DNA of 64,000 nt from an uncultured Collinsella sp. (GTDB lineage: Bacteria; Actinomycetota; Coriobacteriia; Coriobacteriales; Coriobacteriaceae). Shown here one piece after another: positions 10,095 through 18,474 of this stretch. Both the position numbers and the translations under genes were made by a program. Location of the stretch: contig CAAERQ010000034.1 in assembly GCA_900758475.1 (NCBI GenBank), forward strand, positions 1-64,000. Reading direction: 5' to 3'. Within the stretch, counting starts at the first letter, position 1, and every line of letters begins with the position of its first letter. Below the pieces are notes generated by a model. That model searched no databases and had not been told where the DNA came from. It was given only the letters and a program-made list of their open reading frames with translations.

Positions 10095-11693
10095 TTAGTT
10101 CTCCTCTGATCCAGTCGTGTCGGCATGGTGTTTGGCCATGAACTGCTGCTTGAAGTCACCAATGACACGCAAGAGCTCGGCCTTGGTGTCGTCGTCGATC
10201 TTCTTGGCGCGAACCTTGTCGAGCAGCGAGCCAAAGCCATTGTCCATATACTCGATAAGCTCGGCACGGAAAGGCAGCACGTCGGCGATCTCCAGGTCAT
10301 CCAGGAAGCCCTCGTTGCCGGCAAACAGCGTAACGATCTGCTCGCCAACCTCAAACGGTTTATAACGCGGCTGCTTCAGGAGCTCGGTCATGCGAGCGCC
10401 GTGGGTAAGCTGCTTTTGCGTGGCCTCGTCGAGGTCGGAGCCGAACTGCGTAAAGCCGGCGAGCTCCTGGTACGAAGCAAGGTCCAGACGGAGGTTGCCG
10501 GCGACCTGCTTCATGGCCTTGGTCTGTGCATCGCCACCGACGCGGGACACGGAGATACCCACGTCGACTGCCGGGCGCTGACCCTGGAAGAAGAGCTCGG
10601 ACTGCAGGTAGATCTGACCATCGGTAATGGAAATAACGTTGGTCGGAATGTAGGCCGAGACGTCGCCGTCCTGGGTCTCGATGATCGGCAGAGCCGTCAT
10701 GGAGCCGTAACCGTTCTTCTTGGACATCTTGACGGCACGCTCGAGCAGACGAGAGTGCAGGTAGAAGATGTCGCCAGGATAGGCCTCGCGTCCGGGCGGA
10801 CGATGCAGCGTCAGCGACATCTGACGGTAGGCCACGGCCTGCTTGGACAGGTCGTCGTAGATGACGAGCACGTGACCGCCGGGGTTGGTCTCGCTGGCAG
10901 GCTTGCCGTCCTCGCCGTTGTACATAAAGAACTCGCCGATAGCGGCACCGGCCATAGGCGCGATGTACTGCATAGGGGCGGAATCGGCAGCGGTGGCCGA
11001 AACGATGATGGTGTAGTCGAGCGCACCGTGCTGAGCGAGGGTCTCGCGGATGTTGGCAACCGTGGAGGCCTTCTGGCCGATGGCGACATAGATGCAGACC
11101 ATGCCCTTGCCGCGCTGATTGAGGATAGCGTCGATGGCGATGGCGGTCTTACCGGTCTTACGGTCGCCGATGATGAGCTCACGCTGACCACGGCCGATAG
11201 GCACCATGGAGTCGATGGCCAACAGGCCGGTCTGAACCGGCTCGCACACCGGGGTACGGTCGATGACACCGGGGGCCTTGAACTCGATGGGGCGACGATG
11301 CGTGGCGACGATGTCACCCAGGCCGTCGATAGGCTGGCCGAGCGGATTGACGACGCGGCCGAGCATGGCGCGGCTCACGGGGATATCCATAATGCGGCCA
11401 GTGGTGCGGCACTCGTCGCCTTCCTTGATGGAGTCGACGGCACCGAACAGAACGGCGCCGACCTCGTCACGGTCAAGGTTCTGAGCAAGGCCGAAGACGG
11501 TCTCACCGGTATCGGAGCTCTTGAACTCCAGAAGCTCGCCTGCCATGGCGCTCTTGAGGCCGGAGACGCGCGCGATGCCGTCGCCTACCTCGTCGACCGT
11601 TGAAACCTCATGCGTATCGACCGTCGCGGAGAGGCTCGTGAGCTGCTCCTGCAGTTTCTTGGCGATATCCTGGGCATTGAGGGTTTCGGACAT
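10095..11693 (-). CDS. atpA: F1F0 ATP synthase alpha subunit
   Basis: Non-catalytic nucleotide-binding F1 subunit. It is 532 aa, with P-loop GDRKTGKT (near 185), the DDLSKQAVAYRQMSL segment with an arginine finger in the VGISVSRVGGDAQ stretch, and an extended C-terminus (about 20 residues, ending KHHADTTGSEEN). Its ATG overlaps the atpH stop by 1 nt (TAATG). Confidence 0.97.
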   Translation of the reverse strand: MSETLNAQDIAKKLQEQLTSLSATVDTHEVSTVDEVGDGIARVSGLKSAMAGELLEFKSSDTGETVFGLAQNLDRDEVGAVLFGAVDSIKEGDECRTTGRIMDIPVSRAMLGRVVNPLGQPIDGLGDIVATHRRPIEFKAPGVIDRTPVCEPVQTGLLAIDSMVPIGRGQRELIIGDRKTGKTAIAIDAILNQRGKGMVCIYVAIGQKASTVANIRETLAQHGALDYTIIVSATAADSAPMQYIAPMAGAAIGEFFMYNGEDGKPASETNPGGHVLVIYDDLSKQAVAYRQMSLTLHRPPGREAYPGDIFYLHSRLLERAVKMSKKNGYGSMTALPIIETQDGDVSAYIPTNVISITDGQIYLQSELFFQGQRPAVDVGISVSRVGGDAQTKAMKQVAGNLRLDLASYQELAGFTQFGSDLDEATQKQLTHGARMTELLKQPRYKPFEVGEQIVTLFAGNEGFLDDLEIADVLPFRAELIEYMDNGFGSLLDKVRAKKIDDDTKAELLRVIGDFKQQFMAKHHADTTGSEEN

Positions 11694-12169
11694 TAGGCTT
11701 CACCTCCGTACGAATTAGCAGAGTTTGCGAGGGTCTCCTGCGCGATGCGCAGCTGCGTCTTGACGGAGATGTCACGACGCTCGCCGCGGGCCTCGAGCAC
11801 CAGGCCGCCCACGATAGACGGGTCGACCTGCTCGATAAGGAATACCTTGCGGCCGAAGTCCTGCTCGCATTTCTTAGTGATGGTTTGACGCAGCTCGTCG
11901 TCGAGCGGGATCGCCGTGGTGACGGTCACGCCCACTACATCCTCGTCTTCCTCGGCAACATACTTAAAGGCAGCTGCCACCTTGGGAAGAAGGTCGAGCT
12001 GGTCGCGCTTGGACATGGTGTCGAGCACGGCGATGATCTCGGGGCTGGCGCTAGCCAGGCGCTCGATCATCTCGAGGTCCTCGAACACATGGTTCTCGGC
12101 CTTGGCGGCTTCCAAAAGGGAGCGCGCGTAAGTCTCGAGCACCTTGTCCTGATAGCGGCTAGTCGGCAT
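11693..12169 (-). CDS. atpH: F1F0 ATP synthase delta subunit
   Basis: Peripheral-stalk subunit (OSCP family) joining F1 to the b subunits. It is 158 aa, a little shorter than the usual 175-180. The N-terminal YARSLLEAA helix and C-terminal FLIEQVDPSIVGGLVLEARGERRDISVKTQL segment are diagnostic. The gene start overlaps the end of atpF by 11 nt. Confidence 0.93.
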   Translation of the reverse strand: MPTSRYQDKVLETYARSLLEAAKAENHVFEDLEMIERLASASPEIIAVLDTMSKRDQLDLLPKVAAAFKYVAEEDEDVVGVTVTTAIPLDDELRQTITKKCEQDFGRKVFLIEQVDPSIVGGLVLEARGERRDISVKTQLRIAQETLANSANSYGGEA

Positions 12170-12761
12170 TCAGGCTACCTGCTTCCTGGATGTAGCGCTC
12201 GATGAGCTTCTTCTGCTCGCCCTCGTCCTCGAGTGCCTCGCCCACGATCTTGGTGGCGACAGCAACGGACAGGTCGGCGATGGAGCTCGCGGCACCGGCG
12301 TAGATGGACTTGCGCTCGTCCTCGACGGTCGTGTGGGCCTTGGCGATGATCTCCTCGGCCTCCTTGTGAGCAGCCTCGATGATACGGGCGCGCTCGGACT
12401 CGGCGTCCTTACGGGCCTCGAGAACGATGTCGGCAGCCTGACGACGGGCGTCGGTGACGATCGAGTCGGACTCAGCGCGCTTGGCGATAGCCTCCTGCTT
12501 GGTCTTCTCGGCCTCGTCGAGGCTCTCCTCGATCTTCTTGCCGCGCTCCTCCATGGTTTTCATGATGCCCGGCAGGGCGACCTTGGCCAGCACGATCCAG
12601 ATGATCAGGAAGGCGATAAGCGCCGGGATGAACTCCGCCATCTTAGGGATGAGGATGTCCGCACCGGCAGCGCCGTCCTCGGCGAACGCGGAAACCGGCA
12701 TGAGCAGCGCGGCCGCGGACGCGGAGAGTGCGATCGCGCTCTTCTGGGATGAAAGATTCAT
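12159..12761 (-). CDS. atpF: F1F0 ATP synthase b subunit with signal-peptide-like N-terminus
   Basis: Membrane-anchored peripheral stalk. It is 200 aa, longer than the typical 160-170. Residues 1-28 look like a signal peptide (short basic start, a hydrophobic ALSASAAALLMPV stretch, then AFA before EDGA). The usual membrane helix follows (FIPALIAFLIIWIVLAKVALPGIM, about 43-66) and then the long charged coiled coil (EERGKKIEESLDEAEKTKQEAIAKRA). Either the extra segment is cleaved or it is a second membrane helix. ATG 12761 lies 15 nt downstream of the atpE stop. Confidence 0.93.
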   Translation of the reverse strand: MNLSSQKSAIALSASAAALLMPVSAFAEDGAAGADILIPKMAEFIPALIAFLIIWIVLAKVALPGIMKTMEERGKKIEESLDEAEKTKQEAIAKRAESDSIVTDARRQAADIVLEARKDAESERARIIEAAHKEAEEIIAKAHTTVEDERKSIYAGAASSIADLSVAVATKIVGEALEDEGEQKKLIERYIQEAGSLNAD

Positions 12762-12776
12762 ACTTGACGCTCCGTG

Positions 12777-12971
12777 CTATTTAACGATCAGCGCGACAAC
12801 GAAGCCGATCAGAGCCAGAGCCTCGCCGAAGGCGGAGCCCATGATGAAGACGGTGAACACGCGGCCCTGGACCTCAGGCTGACGGGCCATAGCACCCGTA
12901 GCACCCAGAGCAGACAGGCCGATAGCAAGACCAGCGCCGATAACACCGAGACCGTAACCGATAACTCCCAC
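12777..12971 (-). CDS. atpE: F1F0 ATP synthase c subunit
   Basis: Proteolipid rotor ring. At 64 aa it is short for the family. Two helices (3-27, 38-63) flank the conserved RQPE loop (30-33). The ion-carrying carboxylate is Glu50 in AFGEALALIGF. There is no Gln in the first helix and no Ser/Thr after the Glu, so the Na+ signature is missing and H+ coupling is expected. Confidence 0.95.
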   Translation of the reverse strand: MGVIGYGLGVIGAGLAIGLSALGATGAMARQPEVQGRVFTVFIMGSAFGEALALIGFVVALIVK

Positions 12972-13098
12972 GATTCCTCCTTTGTCGTGCGTGTCTTATT
13001 TCACGCAGGATAACCTTTTTATAACTGCCGGGCTCCATGGGTACGGGCACCGGCGGTTTAACGAATTGCCTTACCTTTAAGGCGCGAACGGAAGACTA

Positions 13099-13902
13099 CT
13101 ACTCCTCCTCCGCGACCTCCTCTGCCTCGGAGACATACACGGCGGTAAGGACCGTGAAGACGTAAGCCTGGATGGCGCCGACCACGAGCTCAATCGCATA
13201 GATCAGGATGAGGATGGCAAGCCAGGCCAACGAAGGCAGGGCGCCGACGGCGTGGGCCGCGGAAACCTGCTGAAGCAGCGGCTGCATGAACATGCTCGCC
13301 ATGATGGCGAACGAGCCCATGACCACGTGTCCTGCGAACATGTTGCAGAACAGACGGACGGCGAGCGTGATGAGGCGCAGGAAGGTAGAGAAAAGCTCGA
13401 CGACCCACACAAGCACGTTCATCGGGAAGCTCACGCCCTGCGGGGCGAGGCTCTTGATGTAGCCGATCACGCCGTGAGCCTTGCATCCGTAGTAGATGAA
13501 GTACACGAAGGCGAAGATGGCGAGCGCGGCGGTGGAGCCGATTGCGCCGGTGCCGGGCTTCATTCCCGGGATCAGGCCGATCATGTTATTGATCAGGATG
13601 AACAGGAAAAGCGAGCACAGGAACGGGAAGTGCTTCTTCCAGTTCTCACCCACGACGCCCTTGCCGATATCGTTCTCGACGTACTCGATGATGTACTCGA
13701 AACCGTTGACGAAGAAGCCCTTGGGAACCAGGGTCTGCTTCTTCTTGAACACGGCCAGGACGATCAGGAGCACGATCGTGGAGACGATCAGCCAAAACGA
13801 GTACTGCGTGATGCCGCAGCTCAAATCGCCCACGACAGGGGTGGAGCTGAACTCGCTGACCAGATGATTAATCTCATCAGGCAGCTTTTCAAAAATTTCC
13901 AC
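13099..13902 (-). CDS. atpB: F1F0 ATP synthase a subunit
   Basis: Stator channel protein of F0. It is 267 aa with 5-6 membrane segments. The essential arginine is in the LAVRLFCNMFAGHVV helix, and the last helix pair holds AIELVVGAIQAYVFTVLTAVYVSEAEE. The NGFEYIIEYVENDIG stretch is typical of Gram-positive AtpB. It is followed by a 127-nt gap with a possible extra translation initiation region before atpE. Confidence 0.95.
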   Translation of the reverse strand: MEIFEKLPDEINHLVSEFSSTPVVGDLSCGITQYSFWLIVSTIVLLIVLAVFKKKQTLVPKGFFVNGFEYIIEYVENDIGKGVVGENWKKHFPFLCSLFLFILINNMIGLIPGMKPGTGAIGSTAALAIFAFVYFIYYGCKAHGVIGYIKSLAPQGVSFPMNVLVWVVELFSTFLRLITLAVRLFCNMFAGHVVMGSFAIMASMFMQPLLQQVSAAHAVGALPSLAWLAILILIYAIELVVGAIQAYVFTVLTAVYVSEAEEVAEEE

Positions 13903-13905
13903 GAC

Positions 13906-14217
13906 TTACCTTTCGACCTCATGAGGATCCCGCAGCGCCTTGGCGACGCGAACCGTGCAGGCGGCCATAAAAGCCACGAAACCGATCGCCTCGCCCAGGA
14001 GGAACACGCGAAATGCCTCTCCGAACAACGCAAACACAACCAAGGTAAAGACGAGCAGGGCGACTGCCGAGACCGCCAGACTCGCCATGCCCTTGAGCAT
14101 GTCCGCATTCTGTTTATCGTCAAGAACCGGCTTGAGCGTAAAAACAAAGGGAAGGAAGGCAATTGCGCCCGCGATGGCGCCTGCAACGATAGCGGGCAGA
14201 TCGGCTATCTGAAACAC
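13906..14217 (-). CDS. AtpI-like membrane protein, first gene of the atp operon
   Basis: A 103-aa hydrophobic protein with about four membrane segments, immediately upstream of atpB (3 nt gap). Position and size match AtpI, the assembly factor for the c ring, but sequence similarity to classical AtpI is weak to my eye. I choose the GTG at 14217 because GAGGA lies 5 nt upstream. The frame extends to an ATG at 14292, whose extra 25 residues are basic and lack a good ribosome site. Role inferred mostly from operon position. Confidence 0.7.
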   Translation of the reverse strand: MFQIADLPAIVAGAIAGAIAFLPFVFTLKPVLDDKQNADMLKGMASLAVSAVALLVFTLVVFALFGEAFRVFLLGEAIGFVAFMAACTVRVAKALRDPHEVER

Positions 14218-14304
14218 TGGCTTCCTCGCTTTCCTTTTTAACGCCTCACAGCACAGTCCCAGCCAAACATTGGTGACTATTGTACGAGCCAATCGCTAAA
14301 GTAC

Positions 14305-14323
14305 AACCGTAAAACAAACGGTT
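14305..14323. promoter_or_regulatory. palindrome upstream of the atp operon
   Basis: AACCGT/ACGGTT arms around a 7-nt AAAACAA centre, about 90 nt before the first atp gene. It could be an operator or part of the promoter region. No clear -35/-10 pair was found. Confidence 0.25.
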
Positions 14324-14497
14324 AATACGCACCTGTACGTTTTCTTAAGGCCTTCTTTATGCCGCAGGTACGGTAATACGTTTTTTCGAACCCCTCAGGG
14401 CAAAACGTCCGTTAACAGAAGTGCGCGTGGACGACTTTTGCTCGCCCGCGCGCACCATTTCTTCGTATTTATGACCGTAGCCGACAAGGCCCAACGA

Positions 14498-15145
14498 CTA
14501 GAGCGTGCCGTAGATGCGGTCGCCGGCGTCGCCCAGGCCGGGAACGATGTAGGCGGCCTCGTTGAGATGGTCATCGATGGCGCACGTATAAATATGTACG
14601 TCGGGATCCTTTTCGGTCAGTGACTTGAGGCCCTCGGGCGCGGCGACGATGCACAGCATGCGGATATCCTTGACACCGCGCTCGCGCAGGTAGCTGATGG
14701 CCATCTCGGCCGAACCGCCCGTGGCGAGCATGGGGTCGACAACCAGACAGATGCGCTGATCGATATCCTTGGGCATCTTGCAGTAATACTCGTGCGGCTC
14801 GTGGGTGACCTCGTCGCGCTCCATACCGATGTGGCCTACGCGAGCCGAGGGTACCAAGTCGAGGATACCGTCGACCATGCCGAGGCCCGCACGCAGGATG
14901 GGAACGATGGCGAGCTTTTTGCCGGCGAGCTGCTTAAACGTTGCGGTGGTGATGGGGGTCTCGACCTCGACGTCTTCCATGGGCAGGTCGCGCATGGCCT
15001 CGTAGCCGTCAAAGAGCGCAAGCTCGCGCACGAGCTGGCGGAACTGGTTGGTACCGGTGCTCTTGTCGCGCAAGATCGACAGCTTGTGCTGGACGAGTGG
15101 GTGATCGACAAGGGTCACACGGGACGTATCGTAGGTGACGGTCAT
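14498..15145 (-). CDS. upp: uracil phosphoribosyltransferase
   Basis: Pyrimidine salvage: uracil plus PRPP gives UMP. It is 215 aa. The PRPP-binding motif VVDPMLATGGSA and the uracil-binding C-terminus (YIVPGLGDAGDRIYGT) are textbook. ATG 15145 matches the family length, with an AGGGG site 11 nt upstream; a longer frame to 15193 adds a non-conserved 16 residues. Confidence 0.96.
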   Translation of the reverse strand: MTVTYDTSRVTLVDHPLVQHKLSILRDKSTGTNQFRQLVRELALFDGYEAMRDLPMEDVEVETPITTATFKQLAGKKLAIVPILRAGLGMVDGILDLVPSARVGHIGMERDEVTHEPHEYYCKMPKDIDQRICLVVDPMLATGGSAEMAISYLRERGVKDIRMLCIVAAPEGLKSLTEKDPDVHIYTCAIDDHLNEAAYIVPGLGDAGDRIYGTL

Positions 15146-15267
15146 GGGTTGATTGCCCCTTTCGTTGCGGCCGGAAGATGGCCTTGCTGGCAAGACGCAT
15201 GGCGACGTTGTTGCCTCGCGCCGTGCATAAGTTTAACGGTTTGTTGCATCGAGCAGCTCGTCCAACC

Positions 15268-16809
15268 CTACTGAGCGGTGTTGAGCGAACGCTTGACGGC
15301 ATCACGCCAACCAGCGAGGTTGCTCTCACGGCGCTCGGCGGACATGTGAGGATGGAAGACTTTGACGATCTGAGCGTTTTGCTCCAGCTCCTCCAAATCC
15401 TCCCAATAGCCGACGGCAAGGCCCGCCAAGTACGCGGCGCCGATCGCCGTGGTCTCCACCGTCTCGCACTGCAGCACGGGGATATCCAGCAGATCGGCCT
15501 GGAATTGCATGATGAACTCGTTGCGCGAGGCACCGCCATCGACGGACAGGCGCTCAATCGAAAGTCCCACGTCCTGCTCCATGGCGCGCAGCACGTCATA
15601 GCTCTGGTAGGCCATGGACTCGCAGGCCGCACGCACAATGGTCGCGCGACTCGAGGCGCCGGTCAGGCCGCACACGATACCGCGAGCATGCGGGTCCCAC
15701 CAGGGAGCGCCCAGGCCTGCGAAGGCGGGAACGAAGTAGCAGCCCTCGTTGTCGTTAATCGAAGTGGCGAGTTGCGCGGACTCGCTCACGCTCGAGATGA
15801 TGCCCATGTTGTTGCGCAGCCAGTTCATGGTTGAGCCGGCGGCAAAGATAGAGCCCTCGAGCGCATAGCTGATCTTGCCGTCCGCGGCGATACCGATCGT
15901 AGAGACCAGACCGTTCTTGGATTCGACGATCTCGTCGCCGGTGTTCATGAGCATAAAGCAACCCGTGCCATAGGTGTTTTTGGTCTGGCCGGGATGGAAG
16001 CAGCAGTGGCCGAACAGCGACGCCTGCTGGTCGCCCGCCACGCCCATGATGGGTGGCATGTTGGTCATGATGTCGCTCGCGACGCGGCCGTAGTCGCCCG
16101 AGCTCCAACGAACCTCGGGCATCATGGAACGCGGGACGTCGAAAAGTGCCAGCAGATCGTCGTCCCAATCGAGCGCATGGATATTAAAGAGCGCGGTGCG
16201 GCTGGCATTGGTGTAGTCGGTGGCAAAGACCTGACCGCCGGTGAGGTTGTAGATGAGCCAGGTGTCGATGGTGCCGAACATGAGGTCGCCCGCCGCCGCG
16301 CTCTCACGCGCACCATCGACGTTGTCGAGGATCCACTGCACCTTGGAGGCCGAGAAATACGGATCGAGCGTGAGTCCCGTGCGGGAGCGCACCAGTTCTT
16401 CTGCGCCCTGCTCGACCAGCTCGTCGATCAGAGGTGCGGTGCGACGGCATTGCCACACGATGGCGTTATAGATGGGTTGGCCGCTTATGCGGTCCCACAC
16501 CACCGTGGTCTCGCGCTGGTTGGAGATACCGATGGCGGCAATGCGGTCAGAATGGATGCCGCTCTTAAACTGGACCTCCATCATCACGCCGATCTGGCTG
16601 GCAAGCACCTCCGTGGGATCCTGCTCCACCCAGCCGGGGCGCGGGAAGCTGGTTTTGACGCTACGACGCGCCTGGGCGACGATGCAGCCGTACTCGTCGA
16701 CGATGGTCGCGAGTACCGAGGTGGTGCCGCAGTCGAGCGCCATGATGTAGGAACCGCCAAAGCTAAACGAGGCGTCTTCCATGCCCAGGCTACCTAGATT
16801 CAACGACAT
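15268..16809 (-). CDS. glpK: glycerol kinase
   Basis: FGGY-family kinase making sn-glycerol 3-phosphate from glycerol and ATP. It is 513 aa. Seen: ALDCGTTSVLATIVD (phosphate-binding 1 motif), the SNQRETTVVWD and GQPIYNAIVWQCRRT substrate segments, GVAGDQQASLFGHCCF and NTYGTGCFMLMNTG. The N-terminus is about 20 residues longer than E. coli GlpK. It follows the Sua5-like gene by 13 nt in the same direction; no glpF or glpD is nearby. Confidence 0.95.
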   Translation of the reverse strand: MSLNLGSLGMEDASFSFGGSYIMALDCGTTSVLATIVDEYGCIVAQARRSVKTSFPRPGWVEQDPTEVLASQIGVMMEVQFKSGIHSDRIAAIGISNQRETTVVWDRISGQPIYNAIVWQCRRTAPLIDELVEQGAEELVRSRTGLTLDPYFSASKVQWILDNVDGARESAAAGDLMFGTIDTWLIYNLTGGQVFATDYTNASRTALFNIHALDWDDDLLALFDVPRSMMPEVRWSSGDYGRVASDIMTNMPPIMGVAGDQQASLFGHCCFHPGQTKNTYGTGCFMLMNTGDEIVESKNGLVSTIGIAADGKISYALEGSIFAAGSTMNWLRNNMGIISSVSESAQLATSINDNEGCYFVPAFAGLGAPWWDPHARGIVCGLTGASSRATIVRAACESMAYQSYDVLRAMEQDVGLSIERLSVDGGASRNEFIMQFQADLLDIPVLQCETVETTAIGAAYLAGLAVGYWEDLEELEQNAQIVKVFHPHMSAERRESNLAGWRDAVKRSLNTAQ

Positions 16810-16822
16810 CGCTTACACCTTT

Positions 16823-17566
16823 CTATTGCATCGGGTCGGACAGGACCCGTTCGATCTCTGATGCGGGAAGCGCGCCTTGGCGCAGGATCTGGAGCTCGCC
16901 GTGCTGAAACGACACGATGGTTGAGGCGTCGCGACACGGGGTCTCACCGGCGTCGACGGCCACATCGACCCCCTCCAGGATGCGCTCCTCCACCGTGACA
17001 AAACTTGCCGGCGCGGGTGCGCCATGCGTGTTGGCGCTGGTGCAGGCAAGAGGGCTGCCACAGGCGCGGATGAGCGCCTGCACCACGGGCGAGGCCGAAG
17101 CGCGAAGTGCCACCGTGTCGTCGGCGGCGCGCATAAAGGTCGGCACGCAGCGGGCCGCCTTGACCACGATAGTCAGGGCGCCCGGCCAGCATCGTCGGGC
17201 GAGCACGCGGGCCTCGTTAGGGATATCCACGCCATAGCGGTCGAGTGCCTCGGCATCATCGACCAGCCAGGCAACCGTTTGGGTGAGCTCGCGCTGCTTG
17301 AGGGTAAAGATGCGACGATAGCCGGTACCGAGTGCGGGGACCGCGGCGCCGTTGACGGTGGCCTGCGGATCGCGCGGCCACGGCAGAGGTTCACTTGTAT
17401 CTTGTGGAACGGCATCCGAGAAGGCGTTGACCGCCACGGCGACACCGTAGACCGTCTCGGTTGGAATAAGCGCCAGGCCGCCGCGACCGAGTAGCTCGGC
17501 CGTGCGCTCGACTGCAAGCCGATGCGGCTCGCGCGCTCCCTCGTATACCCGATAGACCGTCTGCAT
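16823..17566 (-). CDS. Sua5/YrdC/YwlC-family threonylcarbamoyl-AMP synthase
   Basis: Makes threonylcarbamoyl-AMP from Thr, bicarbonate and ATP for the universal t6A37 modification of ANN-decoding tRNAs. It is 247 aa. Hallmarks: LIPTETVYGVAV, the RRIFTLKQR pocket (normally K-R-P), CWPGALTIVV, the SPLACTSAN motif and DASTIVSF. A roughly 35-residue insertion rich in Pro/Ala separates VYGVAV from RIFTLKQR. There is no C-terminal Sua5 domain, so it is TsaC-like in size. Confidence 0.85.
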   Translation of the reverse strand: MQTVYRVYEGAREPHRLAVERTAELLGRGGLALIPTETVYGVAVAVNAFSDAVPQDTSEPLPWPRDPQATVNGAAVPALGTGYRRIFTLKQRELTQTVAWLVDDAEALDRYGVDIPNEARVLARRCWPGALTIVVKAARCVPTFMRAADDTVALRASASPVVQALIRACGSPLACTSANTHGAPAPASFVTVEERILEGVDVAVDAGETPCRDASTIVSFQHGELQILRQGALPASEIERVLSDPMQ

Positions 17567-17714
17567 GTGTATGCCAGCCCCTTACGCTCTGGTGCAAGTT
17601 TGTTTACTGTGGGGCATTCTCGCACGAAACGTTCAACCTATTTGCCCAGAGCGCATGTTGGTTTGGTGAGCGGCTCTAGTAGTCGGTGAAAGTGAGGGGG
17701 TTAATTGAAGATTT

Positions 17715-18017
17715 TTAGCGCGCAAGCGTAACGGTACGATCGGGAAACTCGATGCTTGCAACCAGTTTTCCGCCGAGGCTCTCTGCGTACCTGCTCAGCG
17801 TGTCAAGCCTCATCGAACCCAATTCCCCACGCTCGAGCTCGGATACGCGTTTTTGAGAAACGCCCATCGATTGGGCGACCGACACCTGTGTTAGATCTTT
17901 TAGCCTGCGAATCTGAGCAAGCTTATAGGCTTCGATACGATCGCGAGTCCTCTCCTGCTCGGCGGTAATGGAGTCGCGTGTTATCCCGCGAGATTCCATA
18001 TACTCATGCAATTCCAT
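17715..18017 (-). CDS. XRE-family antitoxin (HigA-like)
   Basis: A 100-aa protein with a helix-turn-helix (about 44-65, VSVAQSMGVSQKRVSELERG). It is the second gene of a toxin-first pair and overlaps the toxin gene by 14 nt. It would neutralise the toxin and repress the operon. Confidence 0.82.
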   Translation of the reverse strand: MELHEYMESRGITRDSITAEQERTRDRIEAYKLAQIRRLKDLTQVSVAQSMGVSQKRVSELERGELGSMRLDTLSRYAESLGGKLVASIEFPDRTVTLAR

Positions 18018-18399
18018 CTCGATCGAGCCTCCTTACGTGGCGACGGCATATTTGCTCGGCCTTTGGAATGTTGATCGCATACCAGCCGTTCCATTTTGCC
18101 CTTGACGATCCCGCTCGCGACTTATCACCCGCCAATAGCAATACCGCCTGGCGCTTGGGGTCAAAGGCGAAGAGGATGCGGATCACCTGCCCACCACATG
18201 AAGTCACTCTCAGCTCCTTTAAATGATGAAGCTTCGAGCCCTTGACACGGTCAACCAGTGGACGACCAAGGCTGGGATCTTCCTTCTCGAGCACCAAAAG
18301 GTCTGCATAAATCTGCTTCAGCGTAGCTTCATCCTGCTCATCAAGCCAAGGTTCAATGTAATCAAGCACGATACGGTACCGATGCAGCTGATTTGACAT
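18004..18399 (-). CDS. RelE/HigB-like toxin (phage Gp49-like family)
   Basis: A 131-aa protein with the KELRVTSCGGQVIRILFAFDPKRQAVLLLAGDK core typical of the HigB/Gp49-like branch of RelE toxins, which are ribosome-dependent mRNA endonucleases. It lies upstream of and overlaps an XRE antitoxin, the usual HigBA order. The C-terminal extension (KAEQICRRHVRRLDRDGIA) is basic. Toxicity is inferred from family only. Confidence 0.82.
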   Translation of the reverse strand: MSNQLHRYRIVLDYIEPWLDEQDEATLKQIYADLLVLEKEDPSLGRPLVDRVKGSKLHHLKELRVTSCGGQVIRILFAFDPKRQAVLLLAGDKSRAGSSRAKWNGWYAINIPKAEQICRRHVRRLDRDGIA

Positions 18400-18408
18400 A
18401 CCTTTCTC

Positions 18409-18423
18409 CTTCTATAGTAGAAG
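18409..18423. promoter_or_regulatory. probable autoregulatory operator and -10 of the toxin-antitoxin operon
   Basis: The palindrome CTTCTA-TAG-TAGAAG lies 10 nt before the toxin start and includes a minus-strand TACTAT -10. A TTGCAA -35 sits 16 nt further up. This is a typical place for a HigA operator. Confidence 0.55.
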
Positions 18424-18474
18424 TTTTACGGTATATTGCAAGAGCAAACTTGAGCAAATGTCTATTAGTTCAGC

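Noticed and set aside
12777..12971. Na+-translocating ATP synthase
   Set aside because: The c subunit lacks the helix-1 Gln and the Ser/Thr next to the ion-binding Glu.
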